DNA of 64,000 bases from Dyadobacter sp. CECT 9275 (GTDB lineage: Bacteria > Bacteroidota > Bacteroidia > Cytophagales > Spirosomataceae), in the NCBI RefSeq assembly GCF_907164905.1, contig NZ_CAJRAF010000002.1, forward strand, positions 434,001-498,000, given 5' to 3'. Shown piece by piece: positions 7,592-16,637 of this stretch (position 1 is its first letter; each line of letters starts with the position of its first letter). The notes under the pieces were generated by a model that saw only the letters and a list, made by a program, of their open reading frames with translations, was not told the origin of the DNA and did not search any database. The translations under genes were made by a program, and so were the position numbers.

Positions 7592-9166
7592 CTACCTGCC
7601 GAAGAACGTACCTACGGTTAGCATCACGTTCACTGTTTTGTTGCTCACCTCGGCCGTTGAATAATCCTCAGGATTGTTCAGAATATATGGTGAATAAAGT
7701 GATTTATAGGTGGAGAAAGTTGCTCCCAGATCAGCAAAGAATCGGCTGTTTCTCACCCCCACACCCGCAGACATCAGATATTTATCACGTTTGGTACCAT
7801 CGCTTCGAGCCATGTAAGGATCTGCGATATAGGCAAAGCCAAGCCGTCCCCGGAATACGCCTGCCCTGAGTTCCCCACCTATCCTGGCATTAACGGTATT
7901 ACGGAAGGTATCCTTTATCTCCGCTTTGGTATCGGTCCTGAAATTGTTATTATCTGTACTGCTAAGATAAGTGGTCCTGCCGCCCATCCCCGAATATCCT
8001 ACATATTCCACTGTACCCGTAATGAATCCCTTATTCTGAAAAAACAATGTACCTCCCAGCGATCCCTTGAAAGGGCTTATAGCAGAATAGACGAATTCGT
8101 TGGTTGCAATATTGAGATTGGTATACGGTGGGGTAATCAAACCTCCCTGTCCATCAGACACAAGCCCATCCACATACTCAGCCGCTACATTTTGATTAAA
8201 TGTTTCCTTAATAGCGGTCCAAGTCGGTGTGGTAAGCACACCTCCCAGCTGAAACACAGGATTAAATTTATAAATGATTCCCAGTGACAAATTGGCTCCG
8301 TTACCTGTGACACTGAGCTCTTCAGACTGATTCGTAGAAATGAGCTCCGGACTGTTCACATAGTTATCCTCATTATATCTTGTGTACTTATACCTTAGCC
8401 GGCTGAAGCCTACCGAGCCTCCGACATATAACTTATCGTCGTAATTCCCTCCATACGAAATGTTCCATTGGGTGTTGGCGCCGGTTGCGTCGTAATTTCC
8501 ATATTGATTCACAACACTATTTCTGTCCAAAGGCTCCCAATCGGGAATTGTTGCTGTGGGCGAAGAGTAAGTGGGGTTAATCAGGTACATCTGGTAATAT
8601 GCGGCAGGCAAGGAAAAAGCCAGAGGGCCTCCATTGCTGGGGTCACTTTCAAAATCGGCGTTCATGTCCGCCACGGTAAGGTTACGGCCATTCGCATCCT
8701 GCACGATTTTATCCACCATTGCACTTTTGTTGTTCAGCCCTCCGTAACTGTAACGGTCTTGAAACGACTGCTGCCGTGAAAAGGATATACCCAAAGAAGT
8801 TCTCTTCCATTTTCGTTGAAAACTGGGCTGGCTGGTGATTACAAGCGAAGCCTGGGCAATGTTAAAATTGCTCTTGGCATCGGTCATGATCCCATCGGTA
8901 TATTTACTGCTGGTATTAAAACTTGTAACGGCCGGACTGATGGAAATCTCCGACCGGTTATAGAAGCCCAGCCCTGCCGGGTTTCCAAAAATAGTACTGG
9001 CATCTCCACCCAAAGCGGCGTGATTACCACCCAATCCTTGAAACCGGGCCGTCCCGGTTTGATTGGATTCCGAGTATCTGAAAATATCCGCGGCATACTG
9101 CGCCTTCAGGGGAAGCGCAACAACCGCAGTAAACATCAGGTAAATATAAGGTGCAACTTTTGACAT
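7592..9166 (-). CDS. OmpP1/FadL/TodX-type outer membrane protein
   Basis: A 524-residue predicted outer membrane beta-barrel with an N-terminal signal peptide ending at LKAQ/YAADIF. The early segment RFQGLGGNHAALGGDASTIF followed by NPAGLGFY is diagnostic of the OMPP1/FadL family (sequence NPAGL after an Ala/Gly-rich stretch). FadL proteins pass hydrophobic compounds such as long-chain fatty acids across the outer membrane. In Bacteroidota the substrates are mostly unknown. Alternating hydrophobic/polar strands run to the C-terminus, which ends in a barrel-like VNVMLTVGTFFGR. It lies 117 bases downstream of the lipoprotein gene but is separated from it by a terminator. Confidence 0.85.
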   Translation of the reverse strand: MSKVAPYIYLMFTAVVALPLKAQYAADIFRYSESNQTGTARFQGLGGNHAALGGDASTIFGNPAGLGFYNRSEISISPAVTSFNTSSKYTDGIMTDAKSNFNIAQASLVITSQPSFQRKWKRTSLGISFSRQQSFQDRYSYGGLNNKSAMVDKIVQDANGRNLTVADMNADFESDPSNGGPLAFSLPAAYYQMYLINPTYSSPTATIPDWEPLDRNSVVNQYGNYDATGANTQWNISYGGNYDDKLYVGGSVGFSRLRYKYTRYNEDNYVNSPELISTNQSEELSVTGNGANLSLGIIYKFNPVFQLGGVLTTPTWTAIKETFNQNVAAEYVDGLVSDGQGGLITPPYTNLNIATNEFVYSAISPFKGSLGGTLFFQNKGFITGTVEYVGYSGMGGRTTYLSSTDNNNFRTDTKAEIKDTFRNTVNARIGGELRAGVFRGRLGFAYIADPYMARSDGTKRDKYLMSAGVGVRNSRFFADLGATFSTYKSLYSPYILNNPEDYSTAEVSNKTVNVMLTVGTFFGR

Positions 9167-9211
9167 GGCTATTAAGCGAATTGAATGTAAACCGTACTTC
9201 TACTTAAACGA

Positions 9212-9245
9212 AAACCCTGCAAAATTATGACATTTTGCAGGGTTT
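9212..9245 (-). terminator. Terminator of the Ser/Tyr/Gly-rich lipoprotein gene
   Basis: A perfect 14-bp inverted repeat (AAACCCTGCAAAAT / ATTTTGCAGGGTTT) with a 6-base loop lies after the minus-strand stop codon at 9284. T residues follow it on the minus strand. Confidence 0.85.
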
Positions 9246-9283
9246 AATCGTGTATATCCTTTCAGCACATAAGCTTATGGGAA

Positions 9284-10573
9284 TTATCTTGGACCTCTTG
9301 AAGGTGATGCAGACCGTGATCCGCCTCCACCCGAAGAAGGTGCACTGTAACTTCTGGACGGCGCACTGTAACTTGGTGCACTGTAAGTTCTGGCAGGCGC
9401 ATTGTACGTTTCCCGTGATGGTGACGAATAATTGCTGTTACTTCTGGACGGAGCCGAGTAATTGGACTGCGACCTGCTGGGAGCGCTATAAGACTCTGAG
9501 CTGTAACTCCTTGACGAACGGGAACTATTACCCGAACTGTACTGACCTGATGAATATCCCGAGGTATTGGTTCTGGGTCTTGAATAATAGGTATTCCCGT
9601 CAGCCGGAGCATTGTCTCTTGAGTAACTTCTAGAAGAAGAGTTAGCATTAGCGGCCGATCTTCCACCTGTATACCCACTGGACACCCTGCCATCTCCGCG
9701 AGAAGACCTTGAATTGTAGTTATCCGAAGCATTCACTGAATTGGCTACTGCCCGCCTTCCACTTCTGCTGCTCTCATTCACAGTTGAAGATGAACGGGGA
9801 GTGTTCACGAAGCTTGAGTTGTACCTGCTGCTATTATTTCTGACGGTACTTCCACTTGCAGTACGTGGCCCGTAAGTTCTGGTCAGTCCTTGTCTCTCAT
9901 AATTATTGACAATCACAACAGGCCTGCTGTATGCCCAGGGATTATACCCATAGCCATATCCAAAGGCATCATACATTCCGTAACCACCATAACTGTACAT
10001 GCTGTAAGGAGAATAACCCCATGGTGAATATCCAAAGGAAGAATATCCCCAAGGATCGTAGTAACCCATCATCATGTTGTTGTAACCCCATGGTGAATAT
10101 CCCATCATGGAACCCATTCCATAACCAATGTAGGGACTGAACCCAAAACGGCTTCCCAATCCGAAGCTTAAACCCAAGCTCAGACCTGATCCGAAACCTC
10201 CGAACCCATTGTAGGCATAAAAGGGATTTGAAAACCGGGTAGCCTGATTGTAACCGTCTACAAAACCAGCATTATAACCTACATTATCGTTCAGTGCACG
10301 ATTTACACTCCTTGAAGACAGATAGTTTTCGTCATAATAGTCAGTAGTACCCGTATATTGGTGATCTTCTGCAGGAAGGTAATCCGGATTACCCGAACGG
10401 GAAAATTCTTCACTTTGAACCCGGTTGCCGGAAACCGCTACTGCACCGGAGCCTCCCCCGTAAAGATCGTCATATTCAGCACCTGAACGTGAAGTATACT
10501 GATTGCTTGCACATCCCCAGGCCCCGAACAGCGCTACGACAGATAAATATTTAATTTTATTTTTAATCATCAT
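9284..10573 (-). CDS. Ser/Tyr/Gly-rich low-complexity lipoprotein, unknown function
   Basis: A 429-residue exported protein. The N-terminus MMIKNKIKYLSVVALFGAWGC ends in a plausible lipobox (AWG before Cys21), so it is probably a lipoprotein. After an acidic stretch, residues about 125-215 are rich in Gly, Tyr, Met and Phe (repeats around YSPWGY and YGYGYNPW). The last 170 residues are rich in Ser, Arg, Tyr and Asn, with near-repeats of YSAPSRS. The DNA shows matching imperfect repeats at 9340-9410. No enzymatic domain is visible. Such compositions suggest a disordered or adhesive surface protein, but this is inference. Confidence 0.65.
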   Translation of the reverse strand: MMIKNKIKYLSVVALFGAWGCASNQYTSRSGAEYDDLYGGGSGAVAVSGNRVQSEEFSRSGNPDYLPAEDHQYTGTTDYYDENYLSSRSVNRALNDNVGYNAGFVDGYNQATRFSNPFYAYNGFGGFGSGLSLGLSFGLGSRFGFSPYIGYGMGSMMGYSPWGYNNMMMGYYDPWGYSSFGYSPWGYSPYSMYSYGGYGMYDAFGYGYGYNPWAYSRPVVIVNNYERQGLTRTYGPRTASGSTVRNNSSRYNSSFVNTPRSSSTVNESSRSGRRAVANSVNASDNYNSRSSRGDGRVSSGYTGGRSAANANSSSRSYSRDNAPADGNTYYSRPRTNTSGYSSGQYSSGNSSRSSRSYSSESYSAPSRSQSNYSAPSRSNSNYSSPSRETYNAPARTYSAPSYSAPSRSYSAPSSGGGGSRSASPSRGPR

Positions 10574-10680
10574 GGCCTTAGAAGGATTAAAGTTATGTTG
10601 CTAATATACAAAAAAATCACACCTAATCAATACGTCAACATCTATAACAGAACATTAATTCCAAAGTTAACATAAAAAAC

Positions 10681-10688
10681 TATCTTTG
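10681..10688 (+). promoter_or_regulatory. Candidate -7 element for proS
   Basis: TATCTTTG matches TAnnTTTG exactly and lies 70 bases before the proS ATG. The upstream -33 box is poor (TTAATTCC at the expected distance), so only the -7 part is supported. Confidence 0.5.
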
Positions 10689-10757
10689 CAACTTATTGAA
10701 AAATCAAAAAAACTGAACCGGAATACTCCTTATAAAATCAATAAAAAGCATCACAGA

Positions 10758-12233
10758 ATGAGTAAAGCCTTGCCAAAGCGTAGTGAAAACTACTCCGAAT
10801 GGTACAATGAATTAGTAAAGCGGGCCGACCTGGCCGAGAATTCCGCAGTGAGGGGATGTATGGTGATCAAACCTTACGGGTATTCGATATGGGAGAAAAT
10901 GCAGCGGGCACTGGATGATATGTTCAAAGAAACCGGCCATACCAATGCTTATTTCCCTTTGTTTATTCCTAAATCATACCTGAGCAAAGAGGCGTCGCAT
11001 GTGGAAGGTTTTGCCAAAGAATGTGCCGTGGTTACACACTACCGCCTGAAAAACGACCCTAACGGCAAGGGTGTTATTGTAGATCCGGACGCCCGGCTGG
11101 AAGAAGAACTGATTGTGCGGCCCACATCCGAAACGGTGATCTGGAGTACCTATAAAAACTGGATACAATCCTACCGCGACCTTCCCCTGCTTATTAATCA
11201 ATGGGCCAATGTGGTGCGCTGGGAAATGCGCACACGGCTTTTTCTGAGGACCGCGGAATTTCTGTGGCAGGAAGGCCATACCGCCCACTCTACAGCTACA
11301 GAGGCCGTAGCCGAGGCCAGGCAGATGCTGGACGTTTACACAACTTTTGCGGAAGAATGGATGGCATTGCCCGTATTAAGGGGTGTTAAAACGGCTAACG
11401 AACGATTTGCAGGAGCCGTAGATACGTACTGCATCGAGGCCCTGATGCAGGATGGAAAAGCCTTACAGGCTGGAACCTCCCATTTTCTAGGCCAGAATTT
11501 TGCTGCCGCCTTTGACGTAAAGTTCCAGGATAAGGATGGTAAGCTGGAATATGTATGGGGTACCTCATGGGGTGTAAGTACCCGTTTGATGGGTGCACTG
11601 ATCATGGCACATTCCGATGACAATGGTCTGGTTTTACCTCCCAAGCTGGCACCAATCCAGGTGGTTATTGTTCCGATCTACAAGAACGAGGAGCAGCTGG
11701 ATGCGATCTCGGACAAGGCGGCTGAAATTATGAAAGAGCTTAAAAAGCGTGGTATATCGGTTAAGTACGACAATAACGATGCGTATAAACCCGGTTATAA
11801 ATTTGCAGAATATGAACTGAAGGGTGTTCCCGTTCGCCTGGCCATGGGTGCGCGTGACCTTGAAAACAATACAGTTGAGGTTGCCCGCCGGGATACAAAG
11901 ACGAAAGAAACCGTTTCTCTGGAAGGTATTACGGAGTATATCAGCGATCTGCTGGACAATATCCAGGAGGCTGTTTACAATAAGGCGCTGGCATTCAGAG
12001 AAGAAAACACGGTGAAAGTTGATACCATGGAAGAATTCACGAAGATACTCGACGACAGAGGTGGGTTTATACTCGCACACTGGGATGGCACCTCCGAAAC
12101 CGAGGAGAAGATCAAAGAAGAAACAAAAGCGACTATCCGCTGCATCCCTTTGAACCAGGAAGCAGAAGACGGTGTTTGCATTTACTCTGGTAAACCTTCA
12201 AAGGGAAGAGTGGTTTTTGCCAGGGCGTACTAA
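10758..12233 (+). CDS. proS: Prolyl-tRNA synthetase, archaeal/eukaryotic type
   Basis: A 491-residue class II synthetase that charges tRNA-Pro. The ATG at 10758 gives the usual start [20 protein letters not shown]; a TTG-initiated extension to 10686 is rejected because it overlaps the promoter. Motif 2 is in [20 protein letters not shown] and motif 3 in [17 protein letters not shown], followed by the anticodon-binding domain. The C-terminus ends in FARAY, as in the eukaryote/archaea-like form without the bacterial editing insertion. This short form is standard in Bacteroidota. It stands alone, with the SlyD-like gene 90 bases downstream. Confidence 0.96.
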   Translation: MSKALPKRSENYSEWYNELVKRADLAENSAVRGCMVIKPYGYSIWEKMQRALDDMFKETGHTNAYFPLFIPKSYLSKEASHVEGFAKECAVVTHYRLKNDPNGKGVIVDPDARLEEELIVRPTSETVIWSTYKNWIQSYRDLPLLINQWANVVRWEMRTRLFLRTAEFLWQEGHTAHSTATEAVAEARQMLDVYTTFAEEWMALPVLRGVKTANERFAGAVDTYCIEALMQDGKALQAGTSHFLGQNFAAAFDVKFQDKDGKLEYVWGTSWGVSTRLMGALIMAHSDDNGLVLPPKLAPIQVVIVPIYKNEEQLDAISDKAAEIMKELKKRGISVKYDNNDAYKPGYKFAEYELKGVPVRLAMGARDLENNTVEVARRDTKTKETVSLEGITEYISDLLDNIQEAVYNKALAFREENTVKVDTMEEFTKILDDRGGFILAHWDGTSETEEKIKEETKATIRCIPLNQEAEDGVCIYSGKPSKGRVVFARAY

Positions 12234-12323
12234 TACTTTTAATCAGAAACACAGCTGGCTGACCGACGGTACGTGTTTTAATATAGGGTGGTCAGAAATG
12301 TTTTCTTAAAAATCAATTTAATT

Positions 12324-12755
12324 ATGAGACAAGCGCAAGCAGGAGACACTGTTCATGTTCACTACAAGGGAACACTTACAGACGGACAACTTTTTGATTC
12401 ATCGGAAGGCCGTGAGCCCCTGAGCTTCCAGCTGGGAAGTGGTATGGTGATCAAAGGCTTTGACGACGGGGTTACCGGAATGGAAGTTGGCGATAAAAAA
12501 ACAGTACATATACCTAATGTTGAGGCCTACGGACCGGTGAATGAGGAAATGGTTATCCAATTCCCAATAACTCAGATTCCCGCAGATATCCCCCTGGAAA
12601 TAGGCGGAACCCTGAACATGCACCAGGATGGAAACGGCCAGGTTATTCAGGTGGTTATCAAAGAAGTAACAGACGAATTTGTGATTCTGGATGCCAACCA
12701 CCCGCTGGCTGGGCAGGATCTTATATTTGAACTGGAATTAGTAGATATCAAGTAG
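12324..12755 (+). CDS. FKBP-type peptidyl-prolyl cis-trans isomerase, SlyD-like
   Basis: A 143-residue cytoplasmic protein. The FKBP core shows VHVHYKGTLTDGQLFDSS at residues 11-28, and the second FKBP segment IKGFDDGVTGMEVGDKKT follows. A central insert-in-flap domain (about 70-125) gives SlyD chaperone activity in relatives. The His/Cys-rich metal-binding tail of E. coli SlyD is absent. The ATG at 12324 fits the family start; a GTG extension to 12288 adds a non-conserved leader. A strong terminator follows. Confidence 0.9.
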   Translation: MRQAQAGDTVHVHYKGTLTDGQLFDSSEGREPLSFQLGSGMVIKGFDDGVTGMEVGDKKTVHIPNVEAYGPVNEEMVIQFPITQIPADIPLEIGGTLNMHQDGNGQVIQVVIKEVTDEFVILDANHPLAGQDLIFELELVDIK

Positions 12756-12775
12756 TAATTCCCGGTTCTCAAAGG

Positions 12776-12810
12776 AAAAGACAGGTTCTTTTAAATGAAA
12801 CCTGTCTTTT
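12776..12810 (+). terminator. Strong intrinsic terminator after the SlyD-like gene
   Basis: A perfect 12-bp stem (AAAAGACAGGTT / AACCTGTCTTTT) with an 11-base loop lies 20 bases after the stop codon and ends in TTTTTCCC. The symmetric A/T flanks suit both converging genes. Confidence 0.9.
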
Positions 12811-12831
12811 TCCCTTAAATTAATCATACCG

Positions 12832-13458
12832 CTATTCTGCCCATTTAAGGCTGTAAGCTTCTGGTTTTACCCGTGAAATTTTAAGCAAAATTTGCTTATC
12901 CGCCAGGTCATTGAGCATCCGCTGCGCTCTTTTTTCCGATATATTGATAATTCTGGAAAAGGCTTTTGCGGTCACATAATCCGTTTCTCTGAGATATGTG
13001 ATCAAAGTTTTGACATGCCGCGATGCCAGCATTTTTTCTGTATCGTTATCTCCCTCACCCTGAATTAGGAGCCTTGGAATGGGAAGGCTCTTATCCTTCA
13101 TTCGGATATAAATGATACGGTCCCCTTTTTCATTTAAAGCGTAATGCGGCTTGTCCGTACTTTCGTCTATTTCAATTCTCAGTATCTGTTTTCCATCAAG
13201 AGCTTCACTTTTGAAACGTAGGATCAGTTTTTCTTCAATGAGCTCCGATGTCGCTTTTTCCAGTTTCTGTAACTCCCTCAGTTCTGATTTCACCCCCAGA
13301 ATTTCCCCGTTATCACCAATGCCCACCAGCAAAGTCCCCCCCGAAGTGTTGGCAAATGAAGTAATGGTTTTGGCAATTTTATAAGAACTGTCAATCTTTC
13401 TTTTAAACTCGACTGTAAGGCCCTCACCTTGTTTTATTATCTGAAGAGTACTTCGCAT
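12832..13458 (-). CDS. AlbA_2 (schlafen-like) domain protein with a winged-helix C-terminus
   Basis: A 208-residue protein. Residues about 10-130 form an AlbA_2 putative nucleic-acid-binding domain, with GLTVEFKRKIDSSYKIAKTI, the signature SFANTSGGTLLVGIGDNGEI, and a later RIIYIRMKDKS strand. Residues about 140-205 look like a winged helix (AKAFSRIINISEKRAQRMLN). Such proteins are often annotated as ATP-binding or transcriptional regulators without proof. It begins 4 bases after dprA ends, so the two are very probably cotranscribed, which suggests a role with DNA processing. Confidence 0.8.
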   Translation of the reverse strand: MRSTLQIIKQGEGLTVEFKRKIDSSYKIAKTITSFANTSGGTLLVGIGDNGEILGVKSELRELQKLEKATSELIEEKLILRFKSEALDGKQILRIEIDESTDKPHYALNEKGDRIIYIRMKDKSLPIPRLLIQGEGDNDTEKMLASRHVKTLITYLRETDYVTAKAFSRIINISEKRAQRMLNDLADKQILLKISRVKPEAYSLKWAE

Positions 13459-13462
13459 GTAG

Positions 13463-14596
13463 TCAGATCAAACCGTATTTTTTACCAGGTAACGATTTTA
13501 TCATACCCTGAAATTCCAGATTTAGTAAAAGATTCGCTAATTTATTCAGATGAATGCTGCTTTGCCAGGAAAGCTCGTCCAGTTGCATTACTCCTTTTTG
13601 TTTTAACAAAGAAAGTACCTGCCCTTCCTCCTGGGTAAAACCATCAAATATCAAAGGTGCCGGACTACCTGTGTCAAACGTAACTTCCCGGGTTTTGGAC
13701 AAATTGGTATGCCAGCCAATCGCTTCGGCCATTTCCTCCACTGACGTAAAAATGGATGCTTTATTCTCTCTGATCAACTGATTACATCCCTCAGATTGCG
13801 GCTGATTTAAATTACCGGGAACGGCGAAAACATCCCTGTGATAGTTTTGAGCAAATTCGACGGTAATCAGGCTCCCTCCTGTCCGGCCCGACTCCACAAC
13901 GAGCGTGGCGTCACTTAACCCGGCGATAATACGGTTCCTGGCGGGGAAACGCATAAAATCTGGCTTGGTCGCCAGCGCGTTTTCTGTTACCAAGCCCCCA
14001 TCCTCCATCATGTCCCTAGCAGTTTTACCATGGGCAGCAGGATAAACCATGTTTAGACCACTCGCCATCACCCCTAAAGTAGGAAGACCATTTTTTAAGC
14101 ATGCCCGGTGCGCAGTAATATCAACCCCATAAGCCAGTCCGCTAATGACCAGCGCATGATACGGAACAAGTTCACGGATAATAGATTCTGTCACAGCTTT
14201 ACCATATTCGCTCACCTGCCTGGTCCCCACTATCCCTATGGTCCTGTTCACATTGAAGTCAAATTTGCCGCGGCTGTATAGTACAACCGGGGAGTCGTAT
14301 AAAGATTTCAGCCTGATGGGATACGTATCATCCGTATAAAAGTGTAATTGTGTATCCGTTTTCCGGCAATCCTGGTATTCCTTTTCCCCAACTGCCACCG
14401 CCTCCTTTTTGAGAATGGTGCGCGCAGCCTTCTCTCCAATTCCAGGTATTTTGATAAGCTTTTTAAAGTCAGACCGGAATACCTCCGTTGCATTTCCGCA
14501 GTAACTAATTAACTGCCTGACAGATACAGAACCTACGCCAGGCGTGTGAATAAGCGCAAGGGTATAAATTTTCTCTTCTTCTGTTGTATACAACAT
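13463..14596 (-). CDS. dprA: DNA-processing protein DprA
   Basis: A 377-residue protein that binds incoming single-stranded DNA and loads RecA during natural transformation. An N-terminal helix-hairpin-helix-like region contains PGVGSVSVRQL and IPGIGEKAA. The central Rossmann fold (pfam02481) shows IGIVGTRQVSEYG near 120-132, ISGLAYGVDITAH, FPARNRIIAGLS and ESGRTGGSLIT. The C-terminal winged helix (DprA_WH) ends in GKKYGLI. Length and domain order are normal. It is upstream of, and 4 bases from, the AlbA_2 gene. No other competence genes are visible. Confidence 0.95.
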   Translation of the reverse strand: MLYTTEEEKIYTLALIHTPGVGSVSVRQLISYCGNATEVFRSDFKKLIKIPGIGEKAARTILKKEAVAVGEKEYQDCRKTDTQLHFYTDDTYPIRLKSLYDSPVVLYSRGKFDFNVNRTIGIVGTRQVSEYGKAVTESIIRELVPYHALVISGLAYGVDITAHRACLKNGLPTLGVMASGLNMVYPAAHGKTARDMMEDGGLVTENALATKPDFMRFPARNRIIAGLSDATLVVESGRTGGSLITVEFAQNYHRDVFAVPGNLNQPQSEGCNQLIRENKASIFTSVEEMAEAIGWHTNLSKTREVTFDTGSPAPLIFDGFTQEEGQVLSLLKQKGVMQLDELSWQSSIHLNKLANLLLNLEFQGMIKSLPGKKYGLI

Positions 14597-14743
14597 AGCA
14601 GAATGAACCGATTTTAGTGATTGATGAAGAAGTTATGTTCCCGATGTAACCTATCCATTCCACACATTGGGCGGGCATGGTTTTGATATATACGTTACGT
14701 AAGACCTTTGTCATCAAAAATAACAATAATCTTTTAAGCAGAT

Positions 14744-16567
14744 ATGGAAAATTTACAGGCAGAAGATGCAACAGCCACCGCCCAGTATACCGGGATGGGT
14801 GCCACTTGTTTCAATGAAGGTGTTTTTTACCGCGTATGGGCCCCTCATGCCGAAAATGTTTCCGTAATCGGAAATTTTAACAACTGGGATGAAAACGCGA
14901 ATCCTCTACATCCCGAAGAAAACGGTATGTGGGGTGCGTTAATAGAAAACTCCGCAGAAGGTGATGAATACAAATTCCTTCTTCAAACGCCTTACGGAAC
15001 ATTTATGCGCAACGATCCCTACGCATTAAAAATGACCAACTCTGCCGGGAATTGTATTGTTTACAACCACAATAGTTTCGACTGGCAGGAAACAGGATAC
15101 ACTATTCCAGCCTGGAATGAAATCATTGTTTATGAAATGCATGTGGGTACCTTCAATGTTACCAAAGAAAATGACCCCGGGACGTTTTATACGGCAATTG
15201 AACGGTTGCCTTACCTGAAAGAAATGGGATTCAACGCCGTTGAACTGATGCCGTGTTCCGAATTCCCAGGTTCCAGGTCCTGGGGGTATAACCCTTCTAA
15301 TCCATACGCGATCGAGTCTGATTATGGTGGCCCAGACGGATTAAAGGCATTTGTAAAAGCAGCTCACGAAGCAGGGATTGCCGTGATACTGGACGTGGTA
15401 TACAATCATTTCGGCCCCTCGGACCTTGACCTGTGGCAGTTTGATGGCTGGCAGGAAAACGATGGAGGTGGCATTTACTTTTACAACGACTGGAAAGCAG
15501 AAACGCCATGGGGTAAAACCAGACCTGACTATGGCCGCAATGAGGTGAGGCAATACATCCACGACAATGCCCTGATGTGGCTCAGAGACTACCGGGTGGA
15601 TGGCTTGCGGATGGACATGGTACCTTACATCCGTAATGTTAAAGCGGACGGAAACCCGGATAATGATATCCCGGAGGGTATGAGCCTCATGCAATGGATC
15701 AATGAGGACATCCGCCAGCAGTTCCCCAACAGGATCACCATTGCGGAAGATATGCACTCACTTGATTTCATAACCCATCCTGCCAGTGAAGGCGGCCTGG
15801 GATATGGCTCGCAGTGGGATGCCAAATTTGTCCATACGATCAGGGAGGCCATTATTACTCCCAACGATGCCGACAGAGATATCCACAAAGTGGTTGAAGC
15901 GATCACCTTCTGTTATAACATGGATTCTTTTCAGAGGATTGTTTACACGGAATCACATGACGAAGTGGCCAATGGCCAGGCCCGTGTTGCAGAAGAAATA
16001 GCTGCGGATGATGTCAACAACTGGTACTCCAAGAAAAGGGCTGCACTGGGCGTGGTGCTGGTACTTACTTCACCGGGTATTCCGATGATCTTCCAGGGGC
16101 AGCCTTTGCTGGAGGACAAGTGGTTTTCGGACAACGATCCGATCGACTGGAGCCGGCTCGAAAAATTCAGTGGTTATGCCACTTTGCATAACGAAATCAT
16201 TCACCTGCGCAGAAACTGGTTTGGCGTAACAGCCGGTCTCCAGGGCCAGCATGTGGAGATTATCCGTGCCGATAATGAACGAAAGGTGATTGTCATGCAC
16301 CGGTGGCAGAACGGAGGCCCCAAAGACAGCGTTGTTGTTGCTTTTAACTTATCACACGAAAAGTACGACGATTATAAAGTGGGCTTTCCGGCGAAGGGCC
16401 TCTGGAACCTTCGTTTCAATAGTGATGATCAGAAGTACGATCCTGAGTTTTCGCATATCGCAACGCATGACGTTGATGCGCACGAGGGCGAATATGACAG
16501 CTTGCCTGCCTATGCTTCACTCACGTTGCCTGCTTACACAGCTTTAATATTCTCACAAGAAGGCTGA
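14744..16567 (+). CDS. GH13 alpha-glucan enzyme with CBM48 (branching-enzyme/amylase-like)
   Basis: A 607-residue protein acting on alpha-1,4/1,6 glucans. An N-terminal CBM48 (about 22-105, with VSVIGNFNNWDE) precedes a GH13 barrel. The catalytic set is complete: DVVYNH at 217-222, DGLRMD at 286-291 (nucleophile Asp291), Glu335 in ITIAED, and ESHDE at 403-407. An all-beta C-terminal domain ends in PAYTALIF. It is often named 1,4-alpha-glucan branching enzyme, but its barrel motifs differ from classical GlgB, so amylase or another GH13 activity remains possible. There is no signal peptide and no glg gene is adjacent. Confidence 0.85.
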   Translation: MENLQAEDATATAQYTGMGATCFNEGVFYRVWAPHAENVSVIGNFNNWDENANPLHPEENGMWGALIENSAEGDEYKFLLQTPYGTFMRNDPYALKMTNSAGNCIVYNHNSFDWQETGYTIPAWNEIIVYEMHVGTFNVTKENDPGTFYTAIERLPYLKEMGFNAVELMPCSEFPGSRSWGYNPSNPYAIESDYGGPDGLKAFVKAAHEAGIAVILDVVYNHFGPSDLDLWQFDGWQENDGGGIYFYNDWKAETPWGKTRPDYGRNEVRQYIHDNALMWLRDYRVDGLRMDMVPYIRNVKADGNPDNDIPEGMSLMQWINEDIRQQFPNRITIAEDMHSLDFITHPASEGGLGYGSQWDAKFVHTIREAIITPNDADRDIHKVVEAITFCYNMDSFQRIVYTESHDEVANGQARVAEEIAADDVNNWYSKKRAALGVVLVLTSPGIPMIFQGQPLLEDKWFSDNDPIDWSRLEKFSGYATLHNEIIHLRRNWFGVTAGLQGQHVEIIRADNERKVIVMHRWQNGGPKDSVVVAFNLSHEKYDDYKVGFPAKGLWNLRFNSDDQKYDPEFSHIATHDVDAHEGEYDSLPAYASLTLPAYTALIFSQEG

Positions 16568-16593
16568 GCATCCACTTTTATCTGACAGGAGAC

Positions 16594-16637
16594 ATAAATG
16601 ACAGGTCCGGCACCAATCCCGATAACCTGTCATTTAT
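16594..16637. terminator. Bidirectional terminator between the GH13 gene and lepB copy 1
   Basis: A perfect 13-bp stem (ATAAATGACAGGT / ACCTGTCATTTAT) with an 18-base loop lies after the GH13 stop and overlaps the stop codon of the convergent signal peptidase gene. TTTTAT follows on the plus strand. Confidence 0.75.

Noticed and set aside
10686..10757. TTG-initiated extension of proS
   Set aside because: It would start within the candidate -7 element and adds residues absent from ProRS of this type.
14505..14771. 88-codon minus-strand frame spanning the dprA start and the GH13 start
   Set aside because: It overlaps two real genes out of frame and is Cys/Tyr/Arg-rich without any signature.
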